NCBI GenBank assembly: GCA_902381685.1
Contig: LR698958.1
Coordinates: forward strand, 1,365,672-1,429,671
DNA length: 64,000 nt
Source: Lachnospiraceae bacterium
GTDB lineage: Bacteria > Bacillota > Clostridia > Lachnospirales > Lachnospiraceae
Direction of reading: 5' to 3'
The notes beneath the pieces were generated by a model that worked only from the letters and a program-made list of their open reading frames with translations, had not been told where the DNA came from and ran no database searches. This document shows positions 27,662 to 36,796 of this stretch, one piece after another (within the stretch, counting starts at the first letter, position 1; every line of letters begins with the position of its first letter). The position numbers were made by a program, and so were the translations under genes.

Positions 27662-28930
27662 TTATTTATAGAACTGTGAATACTTTACACCGTTTTGTAA
27701 ATCAATTCCTCTCGCCTCCGCAAGTTCGCTTACCGTTACTAACTGATAACCTTTCTCGATTAATTTCGGAATCAACTGAACAGCCGCATCAACTGACGGT
27801 TTGTGTATATCATGCATTAACACGACACTTCCGTCTTTTGCGTTCGCTAACACATTATCAATTGTTTTCTGTGTATTTCTTGTCTTCCAATCCAATGTAT
27901 CTACTGACCACATAATAATCGGAAATCCCACCGTCTGCTTTACGGTTTCATTTACCGCACCAAACGGAGGGCGCATTACCGTAGGGCCTTTTCCACCTGT
28001 CGCTTTTACAATAGCGTCTGTTGTCGTCTGAATTTCTTTCTTAATTCCTGCTGCATCTAACTTTGTCAACTTCGGATGATTTGTCGAGTGATTACCCAAT
28101 TCACAATTTAAGTCTGAAATTCGTTTTACGGTTTCCGGATATCTGTTTACCATCGGTCCTACCATGAAAAACGTTGCCCTCGCATTGTATTTCTCCAGCA
28201 CGTCCAAAATCCTTCCCGCTTCTGCCCCCGGTCCGTCATCAAACGTAAGTGCTATCATCGGTTTTGTCGGATCCAGATCAATAAACTTTTCTGACTCCAG
28301 TTTTCCGTCAGCGGAAAATACGCAGCGTTTAATTCCTATGTCTTTCTGCCCCGTTACTTTTTCCCCTTTTTCATCAAAATAATATGTTCCGTCTTTCATT
28401 TTGACAAATTCATTCATGGCATACTGACCGTCTGCTTTTTTAAATTTATTTCCTTCCCAATCACCCAGGGCATTTTTTACAACGAGTTTAGACTCTTCTG
28501 TCTCAATCGAAACTTTCCCCTTCCACTCGTTTTTTAATTTTTCTTTTATCTCTTCCTTCAAAACAATTTTTACCGGAAAACTTCCCTCTGTTTTCCCGTC
28601 TGTTTCATTTGTAACGGTGTAGTTCTCACCATTTTTCAAATCATCAATTAGTTTCTGAACAGTATATCCCGTTTTCTTATCCAATACGATATCCTTCTCC
28701 CCCTGTACCGTAACATTGACCTTTATTTCCGGAATGGTCTGCCCCTCCCTCATCTCAGCATCGTCTGCTTTTAACACTATTTTTGCCGCCTTTTGAAAAA
28801 ATGTATTTGCCGCTGTTTTTATTCCAAAAATCACTCCGATACAAACGACAACACAAATGATTATTTTACTGATTAAGATTCTACGTCTTCTGCTTCTTAT
28901 ATTTCTACTTCTTCCCCTTGTATTTTTCAT
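27662..28930 (-). CDS. Membrane-anchored polysaccharide deacetylase (carbohydrate esterase 4)
   Basis: A 422-residue protein. A very basic N-terminus (RSRRRR) precedes one membrane helix (about 20-40). An extracellular region of 170 residues follows, with a DUF5011-like strand pattern and a KxWxxx/choline-binding-like repeat (MKDGTYYFDEKGEKVTGQ). The NodB domain (about 225-405) has TFDDGPG, HSTNHPKL, RPPFGAVNE, WSVDTLDW and LMHDIH, so the catalytic Asp and metal-binding His residues are present. It probably de-N-acetylates peptidoglycan, giving lysozyme resistance. It ends at its own terminator, so it is probably monocistronic. Confidence 0.9.
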   Translation of the reverse strand: MKNTRGRSRNIRSRRRRILISKIIICVVVCIGVIFGIKTAANTFFQKAAKIVLKADDAEMREGQTIPEIKVNVTVQGEKDIVLDKKTGYTVQKLIDDLKNGENYTVTNETDGKTEGSFPVKIVLKEEIKEKLKNEWKGKVSIETEESKLVVKNALGDWEGNKFKKADGQYAMNEFVKMKDGTYYFDEKGEKVTGQKDIGIKRCVFSADGKLESEKFIDLDPTKPMIALTFDDGPGAEAGRILDVLEKYNARATFFMVGPMVNRYPETVKRISDLNCELGNHSTNHPKLTKLDAAGIKKEIQTTTDAIVKATGGKGPTVMRPPFGAVNETVKQTVGFPIIMWSVDTLDWKTRNTQKTIDNVLANAKDGSVVLMHDIHKPSVDAAVQLIPKLIEKGYQLVTVSELAEARGIDLQNGVKYSQFYK

Positions 28931-28956
28931 TTATATTCACCTTTTCCTCCGTGCCA

Positions 28957-30954
28957 TTATTTTAAAAATTCCGGTATCTTCCCTTTTTTTATAAATGCAC
29001 TAATCAAATCATCTTCTGTTGCAATGGAAACATATACATTTGGTTCTATGTTTCCACTATATGAACCCATCTCCGTGTAACTTAAACTGTCCAGTATACT
29101 TTGGATTTTCTCTTTCTCAGTTGCCTGAACTGTTATCTCTTTCAGATTATCTGAATCTCTGAAATCCTCTACCGTGATAGATGTCACTTCCTGCTGTGTA
29201 ATCTTATCGGGAACTTCACAATATTGACTTAACACAGAAATAAAATCCTTATATTCTTTAAAAACATACAGAACACGTTCGTCCTTTTTGCTTTTATAAT
29301 ACAATCTTCCGATAATCTCCCCGGCTAAAATATCTGACAACGGATATTTTTCCATGTCTTTATAATACTGATCATATAAAAGTTCCCTCTCCGTCTCGTT
29401 CAATTTAACCGGAAGGTTCTCCGATCTGATATTTTCAAATGAGACGGAACTTTTTTCGTCAGCATCTATCTCCCCTATTTTTAATATTTCCCTTTTATAA
29501 TTTTCATCTGTCATGGCTCTGTCCAGACATAAAAGCAGTTTTTCCCTGTTTACCTGATATTTCCGATATATTTTTCTGCCGTTTTTCAGATAATATCCGA
29601 TATTCACCGTTGTATTTTCGGCATTTGGCTTACTTCCCTCTTTCAGAGTATCTTTTATCAGGGAATACATCGGTTCAAACTGTGTTGTCTTTAATTTTAC
29701 CAGATGTTCTTTGTAACTTCTATTATCCCACAATCCTCTGTAATTCAGCAGATAGTTTGCATCATAAGAATCTATTGCCATCGTTTCTATCTTGTCTTTT
29801 TCCGGCACATACTCATCATACCCAAGTATATCGAACTGAAAAACGGTTAATACTACCAAAGTTATTCCCATTGAAAGAAAAAATGGTATTTTCTTTTCAA
29901 ATAATATTCTCACATCTCCGTTATAAATAAACGAAATGATACCGTACACGATCACTACCGAGACAACTGCTATTCCATACAGCCAGCCGTTTTTCATGCC
30001 CCGCGTCTGGTTCTGACTGCTTACTATAACTGAGAAAAACACGCCCGCTGACACTGTGATAACAATCTGTACAATAGATTCCAACTTTGAGTATACGATA
30101 GCTTTCCCGACATTTTCCATTTTTCTCTTTTTAAACGCAAACAGCCCTAAAAGAAAAATAAGTGCAATGACAAATATCAGTACCATGACAAGCGGAAACA
30201 TCGGTTTTCCCAACTCATAATATTGTCTTATCTTATCATACATCAATATCGGAGAATACCAGCCCCCGCCTTCTTTCATGTTTTCGAGAAACCCCGTCAC
30301 CATCTCTTCCGTCATATAATTTTCAAAAATCTGAAGCATAATATAATTTTTCAATGCTACGATTACAGAACCCCACGAAAAAAATATAAGCGTTCCAAGT
30401 ATTCCTACAAGCAGTTTTCCCGTAATGATCATCGCCAGTGCGGTTGTCCCATATACGAGCAAAAACACAAGCACCATCATGCCCATAATCACACTGCTCT
30501 GATGAAAAAGCTGCGGGCTTGCCACCCCTTTTACAATACCGATTGCCAGCAGCAAAATATACCCTATGATATACGGCACTACAATCTGAATGACACCGCC
30601 TATATAGTTTACAAAGTACCATGTCTCCCTCTTTATCGGGAAACTGTGGTAAAAATCAATCTGATTTTTTGAGTGTAAATACGAAAATGATGTTATTCCA
30701 CTCAAAACTCCCCCAAGAATGATCGCAGACCACATATAGATATTAGAAAATCCCATTTCCGATAAAAACCATGTCTGCACTTCCCGCCATGTTTCAGATG
30801 AACTGCTTACTCCTCCCGGCAATGCACCCTCTATTTTAATTGCAGTCAACACGGGAATGATAATAATAAAAATCGTGATGGACAAAAGTAACAGCCATGC
30901 CCGTTTCTTTATATCTTCTTTTATCAATTTAGAGAAGGAAATTTTTGATGTCAT
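28957..30954 (-). CDS. ABC transporter permease (ABC-2 type)
   Basis: A 665-residue protein starting MTSKISFSKLIKED (ATG 30954), with GGAGG nine bases upstream inside the end of the ATPase gene. Hydrophobic helices cluster in the first 390 residues (six or more), and a soluble extracellular region of about 250 residues with DSYDANYLLNYRGLWDN completes it. This is the permease partner of the YtrA-regulated ABC exporter, as in the Bacillus ytr and clostridial homologues. It overlaps the ATPase gene by 26 bp. The substrate is unknown; related systems respond to cell-wall antibiotics. Confidence 0.82.
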   Translation of the reverse strand: MTSKISFSKLIKEDIKKRAWLLLLSITIFIIIIPVLTAIKIEGALPGGVSSSSETWREVQTWFLSEMGFSNIYMWSAIILGGVLSGITSFSYLHSKNQIDFYHSFPIKRETWYFVNYIGGVIQIVVPYIIGYILLLAIGIVKGVASPQLFHQSSVIMGMMVLVFLLVYGTTALAMIITGKLLVGILGTLIFFSWGSVIVALKNYIMLQIFENYMTEEMVTGFLENMKEGGGWYSPILMYDKIRQYYELGKPMFPLVMVLIFVIALIFLLGLFAFKKRKMENVGKAIVYSKLESIVQIVITVSAGVFFSVIVSSQNQTRGMKNGWLYGIAVVSVVIVYGIISFIYNGDVRILFEKKIPFFLSMGITLVVLTVFQFDILGYDEYVPEKDKIETMAIDSYDANYLLNYRGLWDNRSYKEHLVKLKTTQFEPMYSLIKDTLKEGSKPNAENTTVNIGYYLKNGRKIYRKYQVNREKLLLCLDRAMTDENYKREILKIGEIDADEKSSVSFENIRSENLPVKLNETERELLYDQYYKDMEKYPLSDILAGEIIGRLYYKSKKDERVLYVFKEYKDFISVLSQYCEVPDKITQQEVTSITVEDFRDSDNLKEITVQATEKEKIQSILDSLSYTEMGSYSGNIEPNVYVSIATEDDLISAFIKKGKIPEFLK

Positions 30955-31831
30955 ATCCTTCCACCTCCATTTCACTGATAAATATTTCTTCTAAAGAAAG
31001 AGGTACTGTTTCCATAAAAATCGGTTCTTTTTCTTCGACTCTTTCCATTATCTCTTCCCTTGTTCCCCTTGAAATAAAACTCAAAATCGAACCCTGCTTT
31101 TCGTGATACAATATGTCCAGTTCCGCAAGGAGTCTCTCTTCCATCACCGGATTTGTAATTACACACTGTACTTTATGAATATGGAACTTCATATTCTCCA
31201 AGTCTTTTGTAAACAGGATTCCTCCTCTATGTAAAAGTCCTATACTGTCGCAGATATCCTCCAACTCTCTCAGATTATGAGAGGCGATAATCGGTGTAAA
31301 ACCTCTGTTAATCACTTCCGATGCAAACAGACTTTTTACCGCCTGCCGCATAACCGGATCCAAACCGTCAAATGTTTCGTCGCAGAATAAATATTTTGTG
31401 TTTGTACACACTCCCAATAACATGGACATCTGCTTTTGCATACCCTTTGAAAATGTACTGATTTTTCTATAAATGTCTAATTGAAATTTCTCTGCCAGTT
31501 TATTGAATTGTGAAGGATTAAAATCTTTGTACATTATCGAATAGTAATCACACATTGTCTTTCCTGTCGCATTTGCCGGAAAGTACGCTACATCGGATAA
31601 AAAGCAAATCTTTTCCTTCACTTCTATATTCTCATAAACATTCTCCCCGTCTATTAATATCTCTCCTGCATCTGCTTTTAATACTCCGCTTAACATTCTG
31701 AGAAATGTACTTTTCCCTGCCCCGTTGCTTCCTACTAAACCAAAGATCTGCCCCTCCATAATCTTTGTCGTCGCATGGTCAATTGCTTTAAGACCATCAA
31801 ACGTCTTGCAGATATCGCGCACTTCAATCAT
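30929..31831 (-). CDS. ABC transporter ATP-binding protein
   Basis: A 300-residue ATPase starting MIEVRDICKTFDGLKAI. It has Walker A (LVGSNGAGKSTFLRML), signature-like FSKGMQKQMSML (a variant of LSGGQ), a Walker B region YLFCDETFDGLDP, and the H-loop IASHNLRELEDICD. The C-terminal 80 residues are family-specific. The start codon overlaps the GntR stop by 4 bp (ATGA), so translation is coupled. It powers the membrane partner encoded next. The weak signature motif is common in this exporter subfamily. Confidence 0.92.
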   Translation of the reverse strand: MIEVRDICKTFDGLKAIDHATTKIMEGQIFGLVGSNGAGKSTFLRMLSGVLKADAGEILIDGENVYENIEVKEKICFLSDVAYFPANATGKTMCDYYSIMYKDFNPSQFNKLAEKFQLDIYRKISTFSKGMQKQMSMLLGVCTNTKYLFCDETFDGLDPVMRQAVKSLFASEVINRGFTPIIASHNLRELEDICDSIGLLHRGGILFTKDLENMKFHIHKVQCVITNPVMEERLLAELDILYHEKQGSILSFISRGTREEIMERVEEKEPIFMETVPLSLEEIFISEMEVEGYDIKNFLL

Positions 31832-32202
31832 GAACTCTTTTCCTCCTTCCAACAATTCTCAAACACATCAAGACATTCCTTCTTAGAAATTTCCAACTCT
31901 ATTCCTTCCCTGACAAGTTCCCTCATCTTCTCTGAGAAAGCCTCTTTCTTCTGCTCTTTCAGTTCAGTACTTTCCGCAACAAAGTTCCCTCTTCCCTTGA
32001 TGGGGTATATGTAACCCTGCTGCTCCAGAGTGGCATATGCTTTTTGAATTGTATTTGGATTGATAGAAAGTTCTACTGCCAAAGAACGCACAGACGGCAT
32101 CTGACTTCCCGAAGGTAAAATTTCTTTTAGAATCAGCATTTGAAATTTTTCCACTATCTGCTCATAAATCGGCTTTCTATTCTGATAATCTATTGCAATC
32201 AT
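31828..32202 (-). CDS. GntR-family regulator, YtrA subfamily
   Basis: A 124-residue protein with an N-terminal winged helix (IYEQIVEKFQMLILKEI, then MPSVRSLAVELSINPNTIQKAYATLEQQGYI). The short C-terminal two-helix region ends there, which defines the YtrA type with no ligand domain. YtrA repressors control the ABC transporter operon they belong to, usually induced by wall-targeting peptides. Consistently, a palindromic operator overlaps the only promoter upstream. The gene overlaps the ATPase start by 4 bp. Confidence 0.92.
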   Translation of the reverse strand: MIAIDYQNRKPIYEQIVEKFQMLILKEILPSGSQMPSVRSLAVELSINPNTIQKAYATLEQQGYIYPIKGRGNFVAESTELKEQKKEAFSEKMRELVREGIELEISKKECLDVFENCWKEEKSS

Positions 32203-32231
32203 TTTTTCTCCTTTCTACCGTTTCAAATGTA

Positions 32232-32290
32232 CTATCAGTGTTAGTACACTTACATTGTAATAAAAGTGTGTTGTACTGTCAACACACTTT
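32232..32290 (-). promoter_or_regulatory. Promoter and YtrA-type operators of the GntR-ABC operon
   Basis: Minus-strand promoter TTGACA (32282-32277), 17-nt spacer, TACAAT (32259-32254). A perfect 11-bp inverted repeat AAAGTGTGTTG / CAACACACTTT (32263-32290) covers the -35 and spacer. A second AGTGT/ACACT repeat (about 32237-32250) lies just past the -10. Both share GTGT...ACAC half-sites, so autorepression is likely. Confidence 0.82.
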
Positions 32291-32310
32291 GTATTACATT
32301 TATGTTACAA

Positions 32311-33276
32311 TTATATCACTTCTTTTATTACACGCATTGCGTTTCCCCGCCAAATCTTTTCTATCTGTTTTTCCGTAAATTTTGCCCTTTTTAACTCCTC
32401 ATAAAGAATATTTATCTGCCCAACTTTCCCTATCTCTCCTTCTTCTCCGATAAATCCGTCAAAGTCCGTTCCGATGCAGACACTTTCCATTCCTCCCACA
32501 TTTGCGATATGTTGAATGTGACTTACAATGTTTTTCGCTGTCGCTTTCCCACTTTCCCGAATAAACGGAGGGTAAAAATTAACTCCGATGACACCGCCCT
32601 TTTCTCCCAGTCCGCGAATCATATCGTCTGTCATGTTTCTCGGGTGAGGACAGAGCGCTCTCGCATTTGAGTGAGACGCAACGACCGGCACTCTGCTTGT
32701 CTGTAAAATATCCCAGAATCCGCCGTCCGAAAGATGTGAAACATCTATCAGCATTCCCACATCGTTCATTCTCTCTATCACTTCAAAACCGAACGGTTTA
32801 AGCCCCTTCGCCATTATCTCCGCATTTTTGCTGTTTGGATAACCGATACAATTTTCGTAATTCCATAAGACTGTCATAAGACGGATTCCTTCGTTTCGGA
32901 GTTCTTCTATTCTTTCTATTTTATTATTTAAAATTCCTCCTTCCTCCACTGTGAGTATGGCAGAAATTTTTCCTTCCTCTCTGTTTTCTTCTATTTCTTT
33001 TCCACTTTTTGCAAATGCAATCTTATCCGAAAAATGTTCCACTTCCTTTCTCAGCCGTTCTATCATCTTTTTTACATATTGATAGCCCTCCTCAAATTTA
33101 TTTTCTTCCTGAAACCATTGCATATCCACGAAACAGGCAAAAAACTGTGCCATTGTATCTGCCCGTCTCATCTCTTTCAAATTCACACAAAAAGGATTGT
33201 TCTCCAATGTGGCATTTTCCCCCGCTTCCATCAGTCTCCAAATCGTATCACAGTGCAAGTCAATTAATTTATCCAT
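32311..33276 (-). CDS. Membrane dipeptidase (M19, renal dipeptidase family)
   Basis: A 321-residue metallo-dipeptidase. The start MDKLIDLHCDTIWRLME (33276) has GGAGGGAG upstream. Zinc ligands are visible as DLHCDT, the bridging Glu in TVEEGGI, and His in VSHLSDGGFWD and VASHSNARAL. CIGTDFDGF near the end is the family signature. It cleaves dipeptides, often with broad stereospecificity, in the cytoplasm of Firmicutes. A divergent gene for a class I amidotransferase-like hydrolase starts 67 bp away, which suggests joint control of peptide or amide salvage. Confidence 0.9.
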   Translation of the reverse strand: MDKLIDLHCDTIWRLMEAGENATLENNPFCVNLKEMRRADTMAQFFACFVDMQWFQEENKFEEGYQYVKKMIERLRKEVEHFSDKIAFAKSGKEIEENREEGKISAILTVEEGGILNNKIERIEELRNEGIRLMTVLWNYENCIGYPNSKNAEIMAKGLKPFGFEVIERMNDVGMLIDVSHLSDGGFWDILQTSRVPVVASHSNARALCPHPRNMTDDMIRGLGEKGGVIGVNFYPPFIRESGKATAKNIVSHIQHIANVGGMESVCIGTDFDGFIGEEGEIGKVGQINILYEELKRAKFTEKQIEKIWRGNAMRVIKEVI

Positions 33277-33343
33277 TTTCTCTCCCTCCGGTATGTTTTT
33301 TGGCTTATGGTATATACTATACAAAAAAGGAAAAAGAAACAAT

Positions 33344-34054
33344 ATGAAACCTAAAATTGCCATTATTGTCTGCGGACTTTCGGAAAACAGACAGTTTGTA
33401 ACAAATTCCTATGTACAGGCGGTGCGATATTCAGGCGGTCTTCCCCTGATTATTCCTCTTGTCAAATCAAACGTTGCCATTCAGGAATACATTTCCCTCT
33501 GTGACGGATTTTTATTCTGCGGAGGGGGCGATATCACTCCTCTTCTTTTTGGACAGGAACCTGTGGACAAACTTGGAGAAACCAATATTACTTTAGATAT
33601 TTTTCAACTTCGTTTTATGCGCCATGTACTTTTAAGCGGAAAACCCGTTCTCGCCATCTGCCGGGGAATGCAACTTTTAAATGTTGCCTGTAACGGAACC
33701 GTCTGTCAGGATATTTCCATAAAAGTAAAAGATTCCATAAATCATATGCAGCGCTCTTTCTCCCGAAAAGATATCAGCCACAAAGTGACGGTTAAATCCG
33801 GCACCCATTTACACAGAATCATCGGGAATATTGTCTATACAAACAGTTATCATCATCAGACCATTGACAGGCTGGGAAAAGGGCTTATCTCCTGTGCCCA
33901 CACTTCTGACGGAATTATTGAGGGGATTGAACTCACCGGCCACGCCTTTTCCATTGGCGTCCAGTGGCACCCGGAGGCCATGTACCGCACAACGCCTGTT
34001 ATGAGGAGACTGTTCTCTTCTTTTATTCATGCGTCCCGATTGGCAGATGAATAA
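33344..34054 (+). CDS. Gamma-glutamyl-gamma-aminobutyrate hydrolase-like protein (peptidase C26)
   Basis: A 236-residue class I glutamine amidotransferase fold starting MKPKIAIIVCGLSENRQF. The catalytic elbow AICRGMQLLNVAC holds the nucleophilic Cys, and HPEAMY near the end supplies His and Glu (GVQWHPEAMYR). DGFLFCGGGDITPLLFGQE is typical of PuuD-like enzymes. It would hydrolyse gamma-glutamyl amides. The start at 33344 has only AAGG at long spacing, so translation may be weak. It is divergent from the dipeptidase and upstream of two coat protein genes. Confidence 0.88.
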   Translation: MKPKIAIIVCGLSENRQFVTNSYVQAVRYSGGLPLIIPLVKSNVAIQEYISLCDGFLFCGGGDITPLLFGQEPVDKLGETNITLDIFQLRFMRHVLLSGKPVLAICRGMQLLNVACNGTVCQDISIKVKDSINHMQRSFSRKDISHKVTVKSGTHLHRIIGNIVYTNSYHHQTIDRLGKGLISCAHTSDGIIEGIELTGHAFSIGVQWHPEAMYRTTPVMRRLFSSFIHASRLADE

Positions 34055-34117
34055 TTTGCACGAAAGCAGCCATACTACTCTTGTCAGATGATTATTATAT
34101 TTAAGGAGGAGAGTATC

Positions 34118-34300
34118 ATGGAAGATATTTCAATTTTGGATTTACAAAACCTTCGCCACCTTATCGGCGGATATTCCACAACACACTGCAAAATGACTGA
34201 CTACGCATCTTTTGCACAGGACCCTGAAATCAAAAAACTGTTTCAGGACAGCGCTGACAGTGCAATGAAAAACAAACAGGAATTGTTAAAATTCTTATAG
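34118..34300 (+). CDS. Small spore coat-like protein (CotF-associated)
   Basis: A 60-residue protein starting MEDISILDLQNLRHLIGG, with AAGGAGGAG upstream of ATG 34118. It is mostly helical and has the look of small clostridial coat proteins that pair with CotF: a short N-terminal motif, then FAQDPEIKKLFQDSADSAMKNKQELLKFL. The next coat gene starts 10 bp later. A sporulation role is inferred from similarity and pairing only. Confidence 0.65.
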   Translation: MEDISILDLQNLRHLIGGYSTTHCKMTDYASFAQDPEIKKLFQDSADSAMKNKQELLKFL

Positions 34301-34310
34301 GAGGACAATT

Positions 34311-34568
34311 ATGGACGAAAAAACTATGGTAGCAGATGCCCTTGTAGGAGCAAACGGTGAATTAAAAATGTTTGGAGAAATGATTTCCCAGACAGAAAAC
34401 AAGGAATTAAAACAATGCTTAAAACAGTTGCGTAACGAGTGCGAAATGTCACAGGAAAAACTGTATCAGATTGCCCGCGAAAAAAGTTATTATGTGCCTG
34501 CCGCAAAAGCAACTGCCGAAGAAAAACAACATGTAAAATCCATTTTGACACAGGGGACAATGAAATAA
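34311..34568 (+). CDS. CotF-family spore coat protein
   Basis: An 85-residue helical protein. MVADALVGANGELKMFGEMI and the central CLKQLRNECEMSQEKLYQIA resemble the Coat_F domain, in which a ferritin-like helical pair recurs; YYVPAAKAT is typical of the C-terminal part. AGGAGG lies nine bases before ATG 34311, within the 10-bp gap to the upstream small coat gene. Coat_F proteins localise to the spore coat. No SigE/SigK promoter was identified with confidence. A weak hairpin follows. Confidence 0.75.
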   Translation: MDEKTMVADALVGANGELKMFGEMISQTENKELKQCLKQLRNECEMSQEKLYQIAREKSYYVPAAKATAEEKQHVKSILTQGTMK

Positions 34569-34573
34569 TATTT

Positions 34574-34594
34574 GAGGGCACCTTCGGGTGTCTT
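34574..34594 (+). terminator. Weak terminator after the coat protein genes
   Basis: GGGCACC-TTCG-GGTGTCT with a tetraloop and a modest T-containing tail. Confidence 0.5.
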
Positions 34595-34611
34595 CATTTA
34601 CATAATTACTG

Positions 34612-34640
34612 ATGACAAAAAGACGTTTATCATGTAAAAT
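34612..34640 (+). promoter_or_regulatory. Promoter of the ABC-F gene
   Basis: ATGACA (34612-34617), 17-nt spacer, TAAAAT (34635-34640) with TG before the -10, 36 bp upstream of the start codon. Confidence 0.6.
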
Positions 34641-34675
34641 AGGATAGAAAATGAATGTATATTAAGGAGTTATCT

Positions 34676-36232
34676 ATGAGCATATTAAACGTTGAACATT
34701 TATCACACGGTTTCGGTGACCGTGCTATTTTTGAGGACGTTTCCTTCCGTTTATTAAAAGGCGAGCACATTGGTCTTGTCGGTGCAAACGGAGAGGGAAA
34801 ATCCACTTTTTTAAATATCGTAACCGGTAAACTTCAGCCTGACGAAGCCAAAATCGAGTGGGCTAAAAATGTCCGTGTCGGCTATCTGGACCAGCACACT
34901 GTTTTAGAAAAAGGCATGACAATCCGCGACGTATTAAAATCCGCTTTCGCCTATCTTTTTGAATTGGAAAAGAAAATGAATGACATCTGCGACTCTCTCG
35001 GCAGCGCAGATGAAGACGAAATGATGACGCTGATGGAAGAACTTGGCAGCATTCAGGACACCCTGACTTTACACGATTTCTATGTAATTGACGCCAAAAT
35101 CGAAGAAGTTGCAAGAGCCCTCGGCATACTTGACATCGGATTGGAAAGAGACGTAACAGATTTAAGCGGCGGACAGAGAACGAAAGTCCTTCTCGCCAAA
35201 CTTTTGTTGGAAAAACCCGATATTCTTCTTTTGGACGAACCTACAAACTATTTAGACGAAGAACATATTGTCTGGTTAAAACGCTATCTTATCGACTATG
35301 AAAATGCCTTTATTCTGATTTCCCACGACATTCCATTCCTGAATGATGTTATCAATATCGTATATCATATGGAAAATCAGGAATTAAACCGATATGTCGG
35401 AGATTACGAACACTTCCAGCAGGTTTACGAAGTAAAAAAAGCACAATTGGAGGCTGCCTACAAACGCCAGCAGCAGGAAATCAGCGAATTAAAGGATTTT
35501 GTCGCCCGCAATAAAGCCCGCGTTTCCACAAGAAACATGGCAATGTCCCGCCAGAAAAAACTGGATAAAATGGATATTATCGAACTTGCCGCTGAACGCC
35601 CGAAACCGGAATTTCATTTTAAAACAGGACGCACTCCGGGAAAATATATTTTTGAGACAAAAGACCTTGTCATCGGATATGACGAGCCACTCTCCAAACC
35701 GCTCACACTCGCTATGGAACGCGGACACAAGATTGCCCTTGTCGGTGCAAACGGTATCGGAAAGACAACACTTTTGAAAAGTATTCTCGGGCTGATTCCC
35801 GCATTGAGCGGCTCTGTAGAGTTGGGTGAAAATCTGCAAATCGGATATTTTGAGCAGGAAACCGCACAGGATAACACAACAACCTGTATCGAAGAAATTT
35901 GGAGTGAATTTCCTTCTTTCACACAGTATGAAGTCCGCTCCACTCTTGCAAAATGTGGTCTGACAACAAAACATATCGAAAGTCAGGTGCGTGTTCTAAG
36001 CGGTGGTGAACAGGCGAAAGTACGCCTCTGCAAATTAATCAACCGTGAAACAAACATCTTGCTTCTCGACGAGCCTACGAACCACTTGGACGTAGATGCA
36101 AAGGACGAATTAAAACGCGCCCTTCAGGAATATCGGGGAAGTGTTCTTCTGATTTGTCATGAACCTGAATTTTACCGCGATGTGGTAAATGAGGTTTGGG
36201 ACTGTACAAAATGGACAACGAAAATCTTTTAA
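34676..36232 (+). CDS. ABC-F family ribosome-associated ATPase
   Basis: A 518-residue protein with two ABC domains and no membrane helix. The start ATG 34676 follows AAGGAGTTATCT. The first domain has GANGEGKST, LSGGQRTKVLL and ILLLDEPTNYLD; the second has GANGIGKTT, LSGGEQAKVRL and LLLDEPTNHLD. A long charged linker of about 80 residues with coiled-coil character lies between (KKAQLEAAYKRQQQEISEL), the P-site tRNA interaction motif. ABC-F proteins act on the ribosome in translation or antibiotic protection. It appears to be a housekeeping type rather than a known resistance class, and is monocistronic. Confidence 0.9.
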   Translation: MSILNVEHLSHGFGDRAIFEDVSFRLLKGEHIGLVGANGEGKSTFLNIVTGKLQPDEAKIEWAKNVRVGYLDQHTVLEKGMTIRDVLKSAFAYLFELEKKMNDICDSLGSADEDEMMTLMEELGSIQDTLTLHDFYVIDAKIEEVARALGILDIGLERDVTDLSGGQRTKVLLAKLLLEKPDILLLDEPTNYLDEEHIVWLKRYLIDYENAFILISHDIPFLNDVINIVYHMENQELNRYVGDYEHFQQVYEVKKAQLEAAYKRQQQEISELKDFVARNKARVSTRNMAMSRQKKLDKMDIIELAAERPKPEFHFKTGRTPGKYIFETKDLVIGYDEPLSKPLTLAMERGHKIALVGANGIGKTTLLKSILGLIPALSGSVELGENLQIGYFEQETAQDNTTTCIEEIWSEFPSFTQYEVRSTLAKCGLTTKHIESQVRVLSGGEQAKVRLCKLINRETNILLLDEPTNHLDVDAKDELKRALQEYRGSVLLICHEPEFYRDVVNEVWDCTKWTTKIF

Positions 36233-36252
36233 TTGTGAAAAAACTGTGAAAG

Positions 36253-36287
36253 GGGACGTAGTAAACTTAAAAAATACTACGTCCCCT
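36253..36287. repeat. Palindromic repeat with GGGGACGTAG core (copy 2)
   Basis: GGGGACGTAG, 15-nt centre, CTACGTCCCC, extended outward by AAACTGTGAAA/TTTCACAGTTT. It lies between the converging ABC-F and Nudix genes. Core identical to copy 1 at 18,303-18,338, flanks different but again fully complementary. A bidirectional terminator role fits its position. Confidence 0.85.
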
Positions 36288-36306
36288 TTCACAGTTTCGA
36301 CACATT

Positions 36307-36786
36307 TTATTCCTTTCTCGTCAATATCTTCTCCCCATTCAACTCGCAATCAACAAGCGTATCTCCCTGATACACTAATTTCATGGAAAAAAACGGCTCA
36401 TTTCTATTCAACAATTCAAAGAAAATTTTATCGCCTTCCCACAAATTCAATTCCGGAATTTTCTTTTTGGAAACCCATTCCAAAGTTCCCTCGTCACAAT
36501 CTGTTATTTCTCCCTCAAATCCGTCTGCAGTGTAAAGGCAGATATATTCTGCTTCATTGTCATTGAACACAAACGTCAAAAGTCCACGAAACCGATAAGA
36601 AGTAAGTATCAGTCCGGTCTCTTCTTTTACTTCCCGCAGAAGGCAATCCTCAGGACTTTCCCCTGCTTCAAAATGGCCGCCCACTCCAATCCACTTATCT
36701 TTATTTACATCATTTTTCTTACTGACACGATGCAGCATAAGATAACTGTCATCTTTTTCAATATAACAAAGCGTCGTTAATTCCAT
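36307..36786 (-). CDS. Nudix hydrolase (MutT-like)
   Basis: A 159-residue protein with a complete Nudix box (GGHFEAGESPEDCLLREVKEE, the GX5EX7REUXEEXGU pattern) near residue 37. LCYIEKDDSYLMLHRVSKKNDVN and WIGVGGH match MutT/8-oxo-dGTP diphosphatase-like clostridial enzymes. It probably sanitises oxidised nucleotides, but a different nucleoside diphosphate substrate is possible. It follows the small membrane protein gene by 10 bp, so the two may be co-transcribed. Confidence 0.88.
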   Translation of the reverse strand: MELTTLCYIEKDDSYLMLHRVSKKNDVNKDKWIGVGGHFEAGESPEDCLLREVKEETGLILTSYRFRGLLTFVFNDNEAEYICLYTADGFEGEITDCDEGTLEWVSKKKIPELNLWEGDKIFFELLNRNEPFFSMKLVYQGDTLVDCELNGEKILTRKE

Positions 36787-36796
36787 AATTTTTCAC

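Noticed and set aside
33197..33343. N-terminal extension of the C26 peptidase
   Set aside because: The extended frame crosses the divergent dipeptidase start and its sequence does not resemble the family; ATG 33344 matches the family start.
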